Of a stretch of DNA of 64,000 nt, positions 18,169-27,807 are shown one piece after another. Both the position numbers and the translations under genes were made by a program. The DNA is taken from positions 1 through 64,000 of the forward strand of contig PLAH01000181.1 in NCBI GenBank assembly GCA_003134045.1, given 5' to 3'. Every line of letters begins with the position of its first letter. The stretch's first letter is position 1. The stretch comes from Gammaproteobacteria bacterium (GTDB lineage: Bacteria > Pseudomonadota > Gammaproteobacteria > Steroidobacterales > Steroidobacteraceae). Under the pieces are notes generated by a model, which was not told the DNA's origin, did not search any database, and saw only the letters and a list, made by a program, of their open reading frames with translations.

Positions 18169-18242
18169 GCCAAAACAACGCAGGCTTTACGGACCCAAAT
18201 GCGGTCCCAGGGGCTGCCGCAGGGCCCGGGAGGCAGACATGA
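18093..18242 (+). CDS. 49-residue signal-peptide ORF, possibly a leader remnant
   Basis: The GTG at 18093, behind GGGAGG, encodes MNRSKLYGAGLALTLLLSAS and TAWAQ, a complete signal peptide, then about 24 residues ending GPGRQT. Its first 25 codons duplicate the start of the 19449 gene. The stop overlaps the ATG of the next gene (ATGA), so it could couple translation of the VOC protein. It is more likely a truncated gene than a functional secreted peptide. Confidence 0.5.
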   Translation: MNRSKLYGAGLALTLLLSASTAWAQGQNNAGFTDPNAVPGAAAGPGRQT

Positions 18243-19342
18243 AGTGGACGGCAGGCATGATTGGACGCACAGTGGCGGCACTTGGGTTGGTTGGGCTGAT
18301 GGCGTCTCCCACCGTGGCCGTGGCTCAGAACCGCGTCGGTCTCGCGCCCGCGGGGGATGTGGTCGGGGCCGGCAACTTCATTCACATGGTGGCCGACATG
18401 GAGCGCACGGTGGGGTTCTACACGATCCTGCTGGGCGTTCAGGCCAACGACGAGGCGAGGAACTGGCCGTATTACCGGGACTTCAAGTCCGTCCCCGGGG
18501 TCGACGTGATGTACAACGCGCCGGGCGGCAAGTTCAAGAATACGACGTTCACCGTGTCCAATTCAAACCTCGTGCTCGAATTCTTCGAGTGGGAGGGCAA
18601 CAGCAAGAGGCCACCCGTCGAATCGCGCGTCTTCGATCTGGGGGTGCCGATGATCCTCATGCAGGTGCGCAATATCGACGCGGCCATCGAGGCGGTCAAA
18701 GAATACGGCGGCTCGTTCGTGACGCCGAACGGTGTGCCGGTGCGGTTCGGGAACCGGCAGGTCCTGATCGTCCGGGATCCGGACGGGTACTTCATCCATC
18801 TCACCGCTCTGGACGCGCCGCCCCCGGCGGCCGAACCCGGTAACTCCATCGGCGCCACGCTCCGCCTGACGGCGGCCGATGCCAACCAGGCGGCGCACTT
18901 CTTCGAGACCGTCTTCGGCTTCAACGTGTACAAGGCTTCTGAGCTCACCGACGATCCCCTGATGGGCCGGGCGATGGGGCTCAACACGCTGAAGCAGCGA
19001 TGGGCAGGGAGCACGGTGCCGGGGAGCACGCTGCCGATGCAGTTCGCCGAGTACGACAAGCTCGATGGCAAGAAGGTCGATCAGGCGCTGCCGCGGCCCG
19101 GTACGGCGATGTTGCGCATGAGGGTGCGTGACTTCGACGCCTCGCTGGCGAAGGCCATGACCGCTGGTGCGACCGTAGCACCGGGCAACGAAGCTCCCAC
19201 CGTGCTCGGCAACAATACGCGCATCCTCGTGATCGTGACCCCGGACGGCCAGTTGCTGCAGCTCGCCGAGGAGGCGCCGAGGCCCCGGCTACCACTTCGC
19301 CCTACCGGCAAGACCGACTCGCGTCAGCCTCCGCTGAAGTGA
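18239..19342 (+). CDS. Secreted two-domain VOC (glyoxalase/dioxygenase superfamily) protein
   Basis: The ATG at 18239 overlaps the upstream small ORF stop and opens the signal peptide (TVAALGLVGLMASPTVAVAQ). The 367-residue product has two VOC modules: NFIHMVADMERTVGFYTILL to VRDPDGYFIHLTAL, and LRLTAADANQAAHFFETVFG to VTPDGQLLQLAEE. It shares family and layout with the 14787-15815 protein. Export of VOC proteins is unusual, as most are cytoplasmic. Substrate unknown; metal-ligand conservation is incomplete. Confidence 0.8.
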   Translation: MKWTAGMIGRTVAALGLVGLMASPTVAVAQNRVGLAPAGDVVGAGNFIHMVADMERTVGFYTILLGVQANDEARNWPYYRDFKSVPGVDVMYNAPGGKFKNTTFTVSNSNLVLEFFEWEGNSKRPPVESRVFDLGVPMILMQVRNIDAAIEAVKEYGGSFVTPNGVPVRFGNRQVLIVRDPDGYFIHLTALDAPPPAAEPGNSIGATLRLTAADANQAAHFFETVFGFNVYKASELTDDPLMGRAMGLNTLKQRWAGSTVPGSTLPMQFAEYDKLDGKKVDQALPRPGTAMLRMRVRDFDASLAKAMTAGATVAPGNEAPTVLGNNTRILVIVTPDGQLLQLAEEAPRPRLPLRPTGKTDSRQPPLK

Positions 19343-19422
19343 GTTTTCGAGCATCAAATTGACCGCCCAGTGCAGCACACTGCGGAGTCTGTGAAGGTTA
19401 GATGCACCGGGCGGCGGTATTC

Positions 19423-19524
19423 GATCTGTGATTGAGGAGGATGAAGACGTGAATCGATATCAGTTGTACGGCGCCGGGCTTGCGCTCACGCTAGTGCTCA
19501 GCGCCAGCACCGCTTGGGCTCAGG
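19423..19524 (+). repeat. Dispersed repeat, copy 2 (RBS plus signal peptide)
   Basis: This is the second copy of the 18060-18168 cassette, here attached to a full-length 450-residue secreted protein, so this is the likely donor. Confidence 0.85.
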
Positions 19525-20801
19525 CCGAAAAAAAAGACATCGCAACCTTTGCGCCCACATCTACCCTGGGCGCCTTCGGCGTCGGTCCGGTCTGGGAGGC
19601 AGCGGACGGACCGCTCCCCCCGGCCGCCGGCACCGAAGTGCATTACGATTTCGACCCACTGCACCCCTTCGCCGGGCTGAAGACGGCCAAGAAATGGGCG
19701 AATCTATTCAAGCGGACAGCGGAGGTGGATCCGAACGATCCGTTCCACAATCTGACGCCTTTCGAGTGGTGGAGCGCTCTTCCGCCGCTGCCCATGACGT
19801 GGCGCGGCGCGTGGGCGAACGCGGTGCGGAAGGGAACGTCTTTCAAGGACTTTTACAATACACTGCAGGGCAGCGCGGGCGACGGCTTCACGGCCGAGGC
19901 CCGGAGCCCCTACCCGTTCGAGACCGCCGAGGAGCATTACAACGCCTGGCTCAAGGCGGCCAAGGGCGGTACCAAGCATACCGTCGTCAATCTGCCCGAC
20001 TGGTCAGGCGACTGGCGCGACCCGCCCCAGGCCAGCGGCTTTCCAATCGTTCTTGTTCGCGACTTCTGGCGGGCGGTCTCCGACGCCTACAAGCCGCGCT
20101 ACGAGCTGATGCTGCAGGCCGAGCTCGAGGGCCGGCACTGGTGGCCGGCCGACTCCTGCGTGCCGGAATCGTTCTCCGCAAGCGGCCGCTTCCTGATGGT
20201 GACGCCTACCATGGTCCTCATGAACTCCACCGGCCAATACCAGCACGACCGCTATATCTTCACCGACGGTCGTGGCTTCCTCGACGCGGAACACGCCATT
20301 CCGCAGTGGTTGGGCGAATCCCAGGGCTTCTGGGACGGTGATGAGCTGGTGGTGTGGACCAAGAACATCATGGCGAACACGCGCGGCCACGGTGCGCCTG
20401 AGAACTCCGACCAGCTTCAGGTCATCGAGCGGTACAAGAAGATCGGAAACGAAATGCTTGTGGACGTGACCTGGTACGACCCACTGGCCTTCTCGTTCCC
20501 ACTGCACGGGACGTCGATCCAGACCAAGGCCTCCGATGCGGTCGATGCGTGGAAGCGCACTACTGTCACGTTGAACGAGTGCGTCTCGAGCAACCTCGTC
20601 TACCACAACGAACTGGGCCTACTTGCCGACTTCGCGATCGGTGACCCGCGCTATCACGACCTGTTCGACCAGACGCCGTGGACGACGGTCTTCAAGAAGG
20701 GCGAGAAGGCGAAGCTCGAGGGTAAGATCCCGGCGGCTCCGTCGTTCCTCAGCCTCTCGGGGGTTTCAACCCTGCCGGCTGACCCGTCGACGGTGAAGTA
20801 G
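19449..20801 (+). CDS. Secreted protein of unnamed WxGDxLxVxT family, long form
   Basis: The GTG at 19449 lies 8 nt after GGAGG and opens the signal peptide (LTLVLSASTAWAQ); an ATG at 19428 would add seven acidic residues. The 450-residue product is Trp-rich (FEWWSALPPLPMTWRGAW) and contains GFWDGDELVVWTKNIMANTR, followed by SDQLQVIERYKKIGNEMLVD. That motif and spacing match the shorter family members at 6085, 36615 and 37697. The function is unknown. It is followed by DUF6152 and DUF6644 genes on the same strand. Confidence 0.8.
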   Translation: MNRYQLYGAGLALTLVLSASTAWAQAEKKDIATFAPTSTLGAFGVGPVWEAADGPLPPAAGTEVHYDFDPLHPFAGLKTAKKWANLFKRTAEVDPNDPFHNLTPFEWWSALPPLPMTWRGAWANAVRKGTSFKDFYNTLQGSAGDGFTAEARSPYPFETAEEHYNAWLKAAKGGTKHTVVNLPDWSGDWRDPPQASGFPIVLVRDFWRAVSDAYKPRYELMLQAELEGRHWWPADSCVPESFSASGRFLMVTPTMVLMNSTGQYQHDRYIFTDGRGFLDAEHAIPQWLGESQGFWDGDELVVWTKNIMANTRGHGAPENSDQLQVIERYKKIGNEMLVDVTWYDPLAFSFPLHGTSIQTKASDAVDAWKRTTVTLNECVSSNLVYHNELGLLADFAIGDPRYHDLFDQTPWTTVFKKGEKAKLEGKIPAAPSFLSLSGVSTLPADPSTVK

Positions 20802-20889
20802 GGTTGGATTAGCGAGAACCGAAAGTCACAACACCAAGAGTGGATGGTCAAGAGATTGGCCATCCAATGATAAAGAAAGGAGAAAATCG

Positions 20890-21303
20890 ATGAAGAAGAT
20901 TGTTCTGGCCGCGTCGTTTGGAGGGCTGGCCGCGCTGTGTTTAGCAGCTTCGGCCTATGCGCACCATTCGCACGCGATGTTTGACTCGGACAATGTGAAG
21001 ACGGTTACGGGAACGGTTGTCGCGGTCCGTTTCCAAAACCCGCACGTCTACATTCAGCTGCGAGACGCATTTTATGGCGAGGGCGGAACGACTATGCCTA
21101 TCTACAACCTCGAGATGTCCGCCGTTGGCCATATGGTCAGCATGGGCGTCACCACGACGACATTCCAGGCGGGCGAGAAGGTGGTGTTGGACGTCCAACC
21201 GCTGCGCAGTGGTGCCCCGGGCGGCGCCTACGTCGGCATCCGCTCGGTCAACGGCATTGCGAACGCCGATACCACCATGAAAACCTGGAAGCCGGCTCCG
21301 TAG
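20890..21303 (+). CDS. Small secreted DUF6152-like protein
   Basis: This 137-residue protein has an AAAGGAG ribosome-binding site and a signal peptide ending AYAHH. The mature start HHSHAMFDSDNVKTVTGTVV and FQNPHVYIQLRD are the hallmarks of the family called DUF6152, a small periplasmic beta-rich domain of unknown function. The paralogue at 38427 has AHHSFAAYD and APHSSVVVVIK in the same places. The paired N-terminal His could bind metal once the signal peptide is removed; this is inference. Confidence 0.8.
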   Translation: MKKIVLAASFGGLAALCLAASAYAHHSHAMFDSDNVKTVTGTVVAVRFQNPHVYIQLRDAFYGEGGTTMPIYNLEMSAVGHMVSMGVTTTTFQAGEKVVLDVQPLRSGAPGGAYVGIRSVNGIANADTTMKTWKPAP

Positions 21304-21447
21304 AAGCGCGCGGTGATGGACTATATTGTCGGGAGTCAGCGAGCAGAGTAATTGCCAGGCTGTTTGTTGCGAACGAGCGTCTACCTAGAATTCGATTCCG
21401 AGACTTGCCTCGGCTTCGCCGGGGCGGATGACTCGAGGAGGTCTTTC

Positions 21448-21945
21448 ATGTGGTTGCAGGATTTTTCCACGTGGCTAGCTGCCACGCCCGCGAGTTTGTT
21501 CATCCAGGCCACGGACGCGATCATTCCGGCTGTGCAGACAATTCATATTCTCTGCATTGCAGTGGTTATTTCGGCCGTGTTGCTGGTTCACCTGCACACA
21601 CTCGGTATTGCGATGCGCTCCCAGTCCGGCGCGGCGCTCGCAAAGCGCTTTTTCCCTTGGCTGTGGTGGGCGCTGGCACTGCTGCTACTGTCCGGCACTA
21701 TCCTGATTATTGCTGAGCCGGATAGATCGCTGTCCAACTGGGTGTTCCAGCTGAAAATGCTGCTGGTGATTGCCGCCGTCGTGTTGACATTCCTGTTCCA
21801 GCAGCCACTGCGCAAGGACCCCGACTATTGGCAAAAAAGTGCCGCGCGCCGCACGAACGCCGGGGCGATTGCCATTGTCTCGCTGTGTGTGTGGGTTGGC
21901 ATCGTATTTGCGGGGCGTTGGATCGCGTATGCCATTGCCTATTGA
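21448..21945 (+). CDS. Integral membrane protein, DUF6644-like (first of pair)
   Basis: The ATG at 21448 follows GAGGAGG and gives 165 residues. About four membrane segments are visible: IHILCIAVVISAVLLVHLHT, LWWALALLLLSGTILIIAE, KMLLVIAAVVLTFLF and GAIAIVSLCVWVGIVFAGRW. It pairs with the next gene, which has the same topology. A decayed third copy lies at 24318-24467. The function is unknown. Confidence 0.75.
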   Translation: MWLQDFSTWLAATPASLFIQATDAIIPAVQTIHILCIAVVISAVLLVHLHTLGIAMRSQSGAALAKRFFPWLWWALALLLLSGTILIIAEPDRSLSNWVFQLKMLLVIAAVVLTFLFQQPLRKDPDYWQKSAARRTNAGAIAIVSLCVWVGIVFAGRWIAYAIAY

Positions 21946-21995
21946 GACCGGTGCAGCCACCGCTGTCCCGGACCATTCCTTAATCGAGATCTGAC

Positions 21996-22487
21996 ATGTC
22001 ATCCTCGCAGGCTTTTTTCAGTTGGATTCAACACTCCGCGCTCAGCTCGACCATTCGTGGGAGCACCAGCCTGTTTCCCTGGCTGGAAAGCATTCACGTG
22101 CTGGCGATTACGACAGTCGTCGGAACGATCGCAGTCGTGGACCTGCGTCTGGTGGGGCTCGCGTCCCGCGACCGCCCGGCTTCCGAACTGATGGCAGACA
22201 TCCTGCCGCTCACCCGTGCCGCGTTCGCGCTCGCCGTCCTAACCGGCAGTCTGCTATTCGCGTCGAATGCGTTGGACTACCTGCACAAAGCCCCGTTTGT
22301 CGCCAAGCTCATTCTGCTATGCGTCGCGCTGCTCAATATCGCAGTGTTCCACAGGCTCACCGTTCGGGACATCCAGAGATGGGATACCGCGCGGTCACCG
22401 CCGCTCTCAGTAAAACTGGCGGGTGCAATCTCCCTGGCTGTCTGGATTGGCGTCGTCGCATGCGGCCGCTGGACCGGCTTCGTTTGA
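21996..22487 (+). CDS. Integral membrane protein, DUF6644-like (second of pair)
   Basis: The 163-residue protein has four likely membrane segments, including FPWLESIHVLAITTVVGTIA, FALAVLTGSLLFASNAL, AKLILLCVALLNIAVFH and AGAISLAVWIGVVACGRWTG. The last segment ends in C/AGRW like its neighbour. It lies 50 nt after the first gene; the two probably act as a heteromer. Confidence 0.75.
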   Translation: MSSSQAFFSWIQHSALSSTIRGSTSLFPWLESIHVLAITTVVGTIAVVDLRLVGLASRDRPASELMADILPLTRAAFALAVLTGSLLFASNALDYLHKAPFVAKLILLCVALLNIAVFHRLTVRDIQRWDTARSPPLSVKLAGAISLAVWIGVVACGRWTGFV

Positions 22488-23457
22488 TTGCCCGCCGCGG
22501 AGCATAGCAATAGATCAATTAGGAGTCGGCGGTGAGTATGTCTGCTTTGCCGCGCAGATACCTGTAGGTCGCGTTCTTGATCTTTTCCTGCGCCTCCGTC
22601 TTGATGTCGGCCCATACCCGGGTACGCACAGCGTCGTAGTCCAGAAGTTGCGGGGCCCTGCGCTCGTTCATGACCACGATATGGATCCCATCGCTGTCAA
22701 CTATGGGGTCCGACACATCGCCGCCCAAGAGCGTCATGGCTGCCTCGTAGACTTTGGGGTCCAGATTGGCCTGCGCTCCAAACTCAAAGATATCGCCAAG
22801 GTCGGCGGAATGTCGGCGTCGCGGCAGCGTTGCCGGCGGAGCCGGGAGTGTAATAACCCAAATTGCCCGAAGGCCTGCTGCGCTGGGCTGCAGGAGCGGG
22901 TACGGCGGGCGGCATACGGCAAATTTTCAGTCATTGGCGACCCTGGAATGGGGAATGGTCGCCCGGGAGCCGACGCTCGGGCCTTAAGGTAGGATATGCG
23001 TGGGGAACGCGAACGAAGAGTCCGCGCATGGGTGAACGCGCCGAACCAACAAGTCTTCAGGAAGCAATAAGGCCGCATTGATGGCGGCCAGATTCGTAGA
23101 CTGCCTGATCCACCGGGAAGAACAATGACCGCCATTTGTTTGCCAATGCCAACCGCCGAAGAGGGGCGAGTCGCTTTTTGAATATGCACTTCGCGTCTGG
23201 CATTTCTGGTGGAAGGTAAAAAAAGACAGTCGCGAGCCCTTGGTCCACGCATGCATACTTGCCGTGCTGCTGGACTATCGGCTCATAAAGCGGCGCAATA
23301 CGCTGGCAGATAGGATCTTCTTTCCCACCCCAGGCGCGAAAAACACCAAACATATCGGTAGTTAGACAAAGAATCGATAATAGATGTATGATTAGTGTGA
23401 GCGGACAGCGGAGCTGTACCGTTTGAATCCGCTGATACAGAACCGGGGTGCAGTTGC
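22488..23457. other. Degenerate region before catabolic cluster A
   Basis: Apart from the PpiC-type fragment at its left end, the stretch holds no intact gene that I can recognise. Minus-strand open frames at 22734-23492 show no family features. The last 120 nt are AT-richer and should carry the promoter of the plus-strand cluster. Confidence 0.5.
22519..22830 (-). pseudogene. PpiC/parvulin-type prolyl isomerase C-terminal fragment
   Basis: The minus-strand frame reads ADLGDIFEFGAQANLDPKVY, EAAMTLLGGDVSDPIVDSDG and IHIVVMNERRAP. This matches the latter part of a parvulin domain, where a GDL..F..G motif precedes F..A...L..G.vS.pv....G.Hii. The N-terminus and start are missing. Confidence 0.62.
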
Positions 23458-24303
23458 ATGAAATTGTGTCGATTTGTCGAGGGCGGTCGCACGCGTATCG
23501 GTCGCGTGGCCGACGATCAGGTGGTCGATCTCAGCGAGATCGTGGGGGTAGGGGGGTCGATGCGCGAACTGCTGGCCAATCTGCCGGCGCTGCGTACGGC
23601 CGTGGAGAACGCCAAAGGACCGCGCTTTGCGTTGTCCCAAGTAAAGCTCGCCGCCCCGATTCACGACCCACAGAAATTCCTCGCCATTGGGATGAATTAT
23701 GTCGCCCATGCCAATGAGGCCGCAGCGGCGGGTATTCCCATCCCGAAATCCCAGCTTTGGTTTAACAAACAGGTCAGCTGCATCACCGGGCCATACGACG
23801 ACGTTCAAGTGCCAAAAGTGTCTGACAAGGTCGACTATGAGGCGGAGCTCGCCTTCGTCATCGGCAAGCGTTGCCGCCATGTGTCGGCCCAAGATGCGCG
23901 CAAGGTCATCGCCGGATATCTCGTGTGCAACGATGTGACCGCGCGCGACTGGCAGCAACGCTCACCCACCTATACTCTAGGCAAGAGCTTCGATACCCAT
24001 GGTCCAATCGGCCCGTGGATCACCACGGACGATGAGATCGACGATCCGCATGCGCTGACGATGTGGCTCACGGTCAACGGAGAGGAACGGCAGCGAGGCG
24101 GGACTGGGGGCATGATTTACAACATCTACCAGCAGATCGAGTATCTCTCGACTGTGATGACTCTGGAACCTGGAGACCTCATCGCTACCGGCACGCCCTC
24201 GGGGGTCGGCATCGCGAGTAACCGGTTCCTGAAGCCCGGTGACGTCGTGCGCGTCGAGATCGAATCGCTGGGTGCCATCGAGAATCGCTTCGTGGCGGAA
24301 TAG
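23458..24303 (+). CDS. Fumarylacetoacetate hydrolase (FAH) family protein
   Basis: This 281-residue cytoplasmic enzyme belongs to the family that hydrolyses, hydrates or decarboxylates beta-diketo acids and their enols after ring cleavage. The metal-site residues are visible in DYEAELAFVIGK (ExE), and active-site segments in FLAIGMNYVAHANEA and LGKSFDTHGPIGPWI. The C-terminal signature is DLIATGTPSGVGIA. It is the first gene of cluster A, upstream of a decayed DUF6644 fragment and the extradiol-type gene. Five FAH homologues occur in the window. Confidence 0.9.
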   Translation: MKLCRFVEGGRTRIGRVADDQVVDLSEIVGVGGSMRELLANLPALRTAVENAKGPRFALSQVKLAAPIHDPQKFLAIGMNYVAHANEAAAAGIPIPKSQLWFNKQVSCITGPYDDVQVPKVSDKVDYEAELAFVIGKRCRHVSAQDARKVIAGYLVCNDVTARDWQQRSPTYTLGKSFDTHGPIGPWITTDDEIDDPHALTMWLTVNGEERQRGGTGGMIYNIYQQIEYLSTVMTLEPGDLIATGTPSGVGIASNRFLKPGDVVRVEIESLGAIENRFVAE

Positions 24304-24317
24304 TCGGTCGTGCGGGG

Positions 24318-24467
24318 CCCGCGAGATGCTTATTTTCGTGCTTGTGGGTGGGACTGTTGGTGCTGCTCTTATCGGGACGTATTCTGGTGGTAGCCGAGCC
24401 TGGTCGTTCACTGCCGAACCAGATTCTTGAATTGAAGAGGGTACTCATGCGCGCCGCGGCACAATAG
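24318..24467 (+). pseudogene. DUF6644-like membrane protein fragment
   Basis: In the third plus frame the sequence reads ARCLFSCLWVGLLVLLLSGR, ILVVAEPGRSLPNQILELK, then a stop at 24467. It parallels LWWALALLLLSGTILIIAE of the 21448 protein. Only the middle portion survives, sitting between two catabolic genes. Confidence 0.7.
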
Positions 24468-24546
24468 TCGAATTGTTTTTATACTATGCCTTTGCTGACG
24501 CAATGCACGAGAGGCGCTGTCCGTACGCAACCCGCTTGGAGTCACG

Positions 24547-25380
24547 ATGACTATCGACGCTAGGTTGGAACGTTTGGTCATCTCGAGTCCGGATGTTGAA
24601 CGAGTCGCCAAGTTCTACGTTGACACTTTCGGCTATTGTGCCGAGATGCATGGAGACGAAGCGCGCTGCGAGGCCCCTGGGCGATCGTTGTGGATCAGAT
24701 CGGGCCGCGTCAATCAGCTGCTCGAATCGCATTTCGTGTTTGCCAACTCGGCGGCCCTCGATTGCTACATCGAACGCCTTGAGAAACGGCGGATCACGTT
24801 TACTCGCCAACACGGGGAAAGCGGCATTTCGATCCGAATACAGGATCCTGACGGTCGAAGCGTATGCTTCGCGGTAAATGTCGAGAGTCGACCGGTGGCG
24901 AGCGTTGGGGCTGGCGAGAAGCACTCTGCGCGCCTGCAACATTACGCGGTTCGTAGCCCCGTCCCGCAGGTGTTGCTCGACTTTTATGCGAACTCACTCG
25001 GCTTCACGGTGTCTGATCTCGTGCGAGATCAGGCCGGCGATTTGACTGCGGCGTTCCTCCGCAGCGATGCGGAACATCATTCGCTCGCCATTTTTCGTGC
25101 CGCCGAGCCGCGCTTCGATCATTTTTCGTGTGAGACGCAGGACTGGCATTCCTTGCGCGACTGGGCTGACCTCATGGCGCGCCGATCGGTCCGCCTTGCC
25201 TGGGGCATCGGCCGGCATGGACCCGGGAATGACACATTTTTCATGGTGCTGGATCCGGACGGCAACCTTGCCGAGATTTCCTCGGATCTCGAGCAGTGCG
25301 CGCCTGAGCGAGCAGTGGGCAGTTGGGATCATCGAATGGAAACGCTCAATCAGTGGGGCGTGGCCATCATGCGTAGTTGA
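24547..25380 (+). CDS. Type I extradiol-dioxygenase-like (VOC) ring-cleavage enzyme
   Basis: The 277-residue, two-domain VOC protein matches extradiol dioxygenases, which open catechol rings next to the diol using Fe(II). The expected 2-His-1-Glu triad is present in the C-terminal domain: His in RLQHYAVRS, His in RFDHFSCE and Glu in NLAEISSDLE. DPDGNLAEI matches the family's C-terminal signature. The paralogue at 52608-53474 has the same triad. It is followed 28 nt later by the aldehyde dehydrogenase. The preferred catechol is not evident. Confidence 0.82.
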   Translation: MTIDARLERLVISSPDVERVAKFYVDTFGYCAEMHGDEARCEAPGRSLWIRSGRVNQLLESHFVFANSAALDCYIERLEKRRITFTRQHGESGISIRIQDPDGRSVCFAVNVESRPVASVGAGEKHSARLQHYAVRSPVPQVLLDFYANSLGFTVSDLVRDQAGDLTAAFLRSDAEHHSLAIFRAAEPRFDHFSCETQDWHSLRDWADLMARRSVRLAWGIGRHGPGNDTFFMVLDPDGNLAEISSDLEQCAPERAVGSWDHRMETLNQWGVAIMRS

Positions 25381-25408
25381 ATCGTCGTTGTCAGAAGGAG
25401 AACGTAGA

Positions 25409-26914
25409 ATGAGCACCGTATCCGATAAAGTGGCTTTCGCAACGCCGGTTCCCGGTGGACTTCTCGACGCGAGCGTCTGGGGTAGCAAGGTGTACACGGG
25501 CGGCGAGTGGCGCGGCACCGCTTCGACTCTGCGGGTGCGCGAGCCCGCGACCGGCGAAACGCTCGGTGTGGTGGGCGAGTCTCAGCCCACCGATCTGCCG
25601 GCAATCGTCGAGCATGCGCAACGCGTGCAGGCGAAGTGGGCGCTCAAACCCGCCGAGGAGCGTGCCGCATTGATGCGCCGTGCCGCTCGGGTTTTTGAAG
25701 ATGCGCGGCCTGCTTTGTTAGATGCGATTCAGCGCGAGACCGGCGGCGTTCGCGGGAAGGCGGAAGTCGAACTCGGCGGCTCCATCGATGAGCTGTACCA
25801 CGCGGCGGCGTTGCTGATCCAGCCGGAAGGACAAATCCTTCCGAGCTCGAACCCTGAGCGGTTGAGCCTCGCGCGGCGCGTACCCTTGGGTGTCGTGGGG
25901 GTCATTGCGCCTTGGAATTTTCCGCTGCTGCTGGCCATGCGATCGGTCGCGCCTGCCATTGCGCTCGGCAACGCGGTCATTCTGAAGCCCGATCCGCAGA
26001 CGCCAATCGTCGGCGGAGCAATCATCGCACGCGCTTTCGAGGAGGCGGGGCTGCCGGCGGGCCTCTTCAATCTCATCAATGGCGGTGCGGCGGTGGGCGA
26101 GGCGCTGGTCGAGGCGCGCGGCGTGCGCATGATTACCTTCACCGGTTCGACGGCGGTCGGCCGGCGAGTGGGCGAGCTGGCGGGAAAACACATCAAGCGC
26201 GTTGCGCTCGAACTCGGAGGCAAGAGCCCATTTATCGTGCTCGACGATGCGGATCTGGAAGCGGCGGCCGCCGCCGGTGCCTGGGGTTCGTTCTTGCATC
26301 AGGGCCAAATCTGCATGGCCATCGGCCGGCACATCGTGCTTCGCAAGGTGGCCGATGAATATGCGGAGATTCTCGCTCGCAAAGCCCGCGCGCTGCCGGT
26401 GGGCGACCCGTTTCGCGAGCAGGTCGCCATCGGGCCCCTCATCAACGAGAAGCAGCTGGCGCGGGTCGATAAGATCGTGCAGGACTCGGTGGCCAGCGGC
26501 GCGCAGTTGCTCGCCGGTGGAACGCACAAGGGTCCGTACTACAACCCGACCGTGTTGCATCACGTGACACCCTCGATGTCGGCGTACGAACTAGAGATCT
26601 TCGGGCCGGTGGCGCCAATTGTCGTGGCTGAGGACGAGGAGGACGCAATTCGTATCGCCAACGATACCGACTATGGCTTGTCGGGTGCGGTCCAAACCGG
26701 CTCGCTCGAGCGGGGGCTGCGCGTGGCGCGCCAGATCCGGTCTGGTCTGGTGCACATCAATGACCAGACCATCCACGACTTTGCCGGCATCCCCTTTGGC
26801 GGTCGCGGGACATCAGGTAACGGCTCGCGCTTCGGCAGCGTCAGCAACTTGGACGAGTTCACCGAGTGGCAGTGGATGACGGTGGGCGGCAAGCCGACGC
26901 CGTATCCGTTCTGA
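25409..26914 (+). CDS. NAD(P)-dependent benzaldehyde/vanillin-type aldehyde dehydrogenase
   Basis: The ATG at 25409 follows AGAAGGAG, giving 501 residues. The catalytic Glu lies in ALELGGKSP and the Cys in [12 protein letters not shown]; cofactor contacts lie in IAPWNFPL and [10 protein letters not shown]. The C-terminal signature [20 protein letters not shown] and PYPF is characteristic of benzaldehyde and vanillin dehydrogenases. Its place just upstream of a benzaldehyde lyase homologue fits oxidation of released aryl aldehydes. It is cytoplasmic. Confidence 0.9.
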   Translation: MSTVSDKVAFATPVPGGLLDASVWGSKVYTGGEWRGTASTLRVREPATGETLGVVGESQPTDLPAIVEHAQRVQAKWALKPAEERAALMRRAARVFEDARPALLDAIQRETGGVRGKAEVELGGSIDELYHAAALLIQPEGQILPSSNPERLSLARRVPLGVVGVIAPWNFPLLLAMRSVAPAIALGNAVILKPDPQTPIVGGAIIARAFEEAGLPAGLFNLINGGAAVGEALVEARGVRMITFTGSTAVGRRVGELAGKHIKRVALELGGKSPFIVLDDADLEAAAAAGAWGSFLHQGQICMAIGRHIVLRKVADEYAEILARKARALPVGDPFREQVAIGPLINEKQLARVDKIVQDSVASGAQLLAGGTHKGPYYNPTVLHHVTPSMSAYELEIFGPVAPIVVAEDEEDAIRIANDTDYGLSGAVQTGSLERGLRVARQIRSGLVHINDQTIHDFAGIPFGGRGTSGNGSRFGSVSNLDEFTEWQWMTVGGKPTPYPF

Positions 26915-26982
26915 ACCGCGGACTCTCTCTCGGGTTCACAATTTGAAGGTCCCTTGCGTGAGGGATCTTCACGAGGAACGGT

Positions 26983-27807
26983 ATGAGTACAGTTTTAATT
27001 ACTGGGTGCGGCTCCGGTTTCGGCGAGGCGCTCGCGCTCGCTTTTGCCAAGCGCGGCGATAATGTAATTGCCACGATGCGGCGGCCTGAAACGGCGCCGG
27101 CATCGATCAAGAATCTCGTCGCGGAACGACCGTCTGCCGTGACCATCGCGGCATTGGATGTCAACGACGCAGACGCACGTCGCCGAGCCGTCGACCTGGC
27201 AGTGAGCAGGTTCGGGCGCTTGGACGTTCTCGTCAATAGCGCCGGGGTGGGCGCTTCGGGATCGCTGGAAGATATGCCGACGAGCACTCTGAACACCATT
27301 TTCGCCACTAATTTCTTTGGGCCGCTGGAACTCATGCGGCTCGCGCTGCCCGTTATGCGAAAACAGGGCACGGGCCGCATCATCAACATCACTTCCGTGG
27401 CGTCGTTGTTCAGCACGCCATTCATGAGCGCGTACTGCGCGAGCAAGCAAGCTCTCGATGCCGCATCGATTGCGCTCGATATCGAGTCGCGAAGTTTTGG
27501 CGTGCGCGTTGCTGCGATTGTTGCTGGTCCGTTCAAGACGAGCTTGCCGGCGAAGTCGCTTGATATCCCGCCGAGCGAGCCCTATGCGGCCACTCACGGG
27601 CACTTCAAAAACGTGTTTGCGGAGCTCGAAAAGCACGCGGCGGAAGACCTGTCGCCGCTCGTGAAAACCGTCTTGGCGGCGTCCAGCGAGGCGAATCCGT
27701 CGTTACGCTACGTGGTAGGGACCGACGGCATCCCCTTCATTCCGAATCTGCTGAAAGCGCTGGAGCCTGAGCAGATTTTTGCTCTTCGCCTGACGGGTCA
27801 GCAGTAA
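26983..27807 (+). CDS. Short-chain dehydrogenase/reductase (SDR)
   Basis: The 274-residue classical SDR has the nucleotide motif TGCGSGFGEA, NSAGVGASG, the catalytic Ser region (ITSVASLFSTPF) and YCASKQALD. Its stop overlaps the start of the next gene by one base (TAATG), so it is translationally coupled to the benzaldehyde lyase homologue. It may interconvert a benzylic alcohol and ketone of the acyloin substrate; this role is inferred from position only. Confidence 0.9.
   Translation: MSTVLITGCGSGFGEALALAFAKRGDNVIATMRRPETAPASIKNLVAERPSAVTIAALDVNDADARRRAVDLAVSRFGRLDVLVNSAGVGASGSLEDMPTSTLNTIFATNFFGPLELMRLALPVMRKQGTGRIINITSVASLFSTPFMSAYCASKQALDAASIALDIESRSFGVRVAAIVAGPFKTSLPAKSLDIPPSEPYAATHGHFKNVFAELEKHAAEDLSPLVKTVLAASSEANPSLRYVVGTDGIPFIPNLLKALEPEQIFALRLTGQQ

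Noticed and set aside
23057-23492. Overlapping minus-strand frames upstream of cluster A
   Set aside because: No recognisable motifs, and the region probably carries the cluster A promoter.
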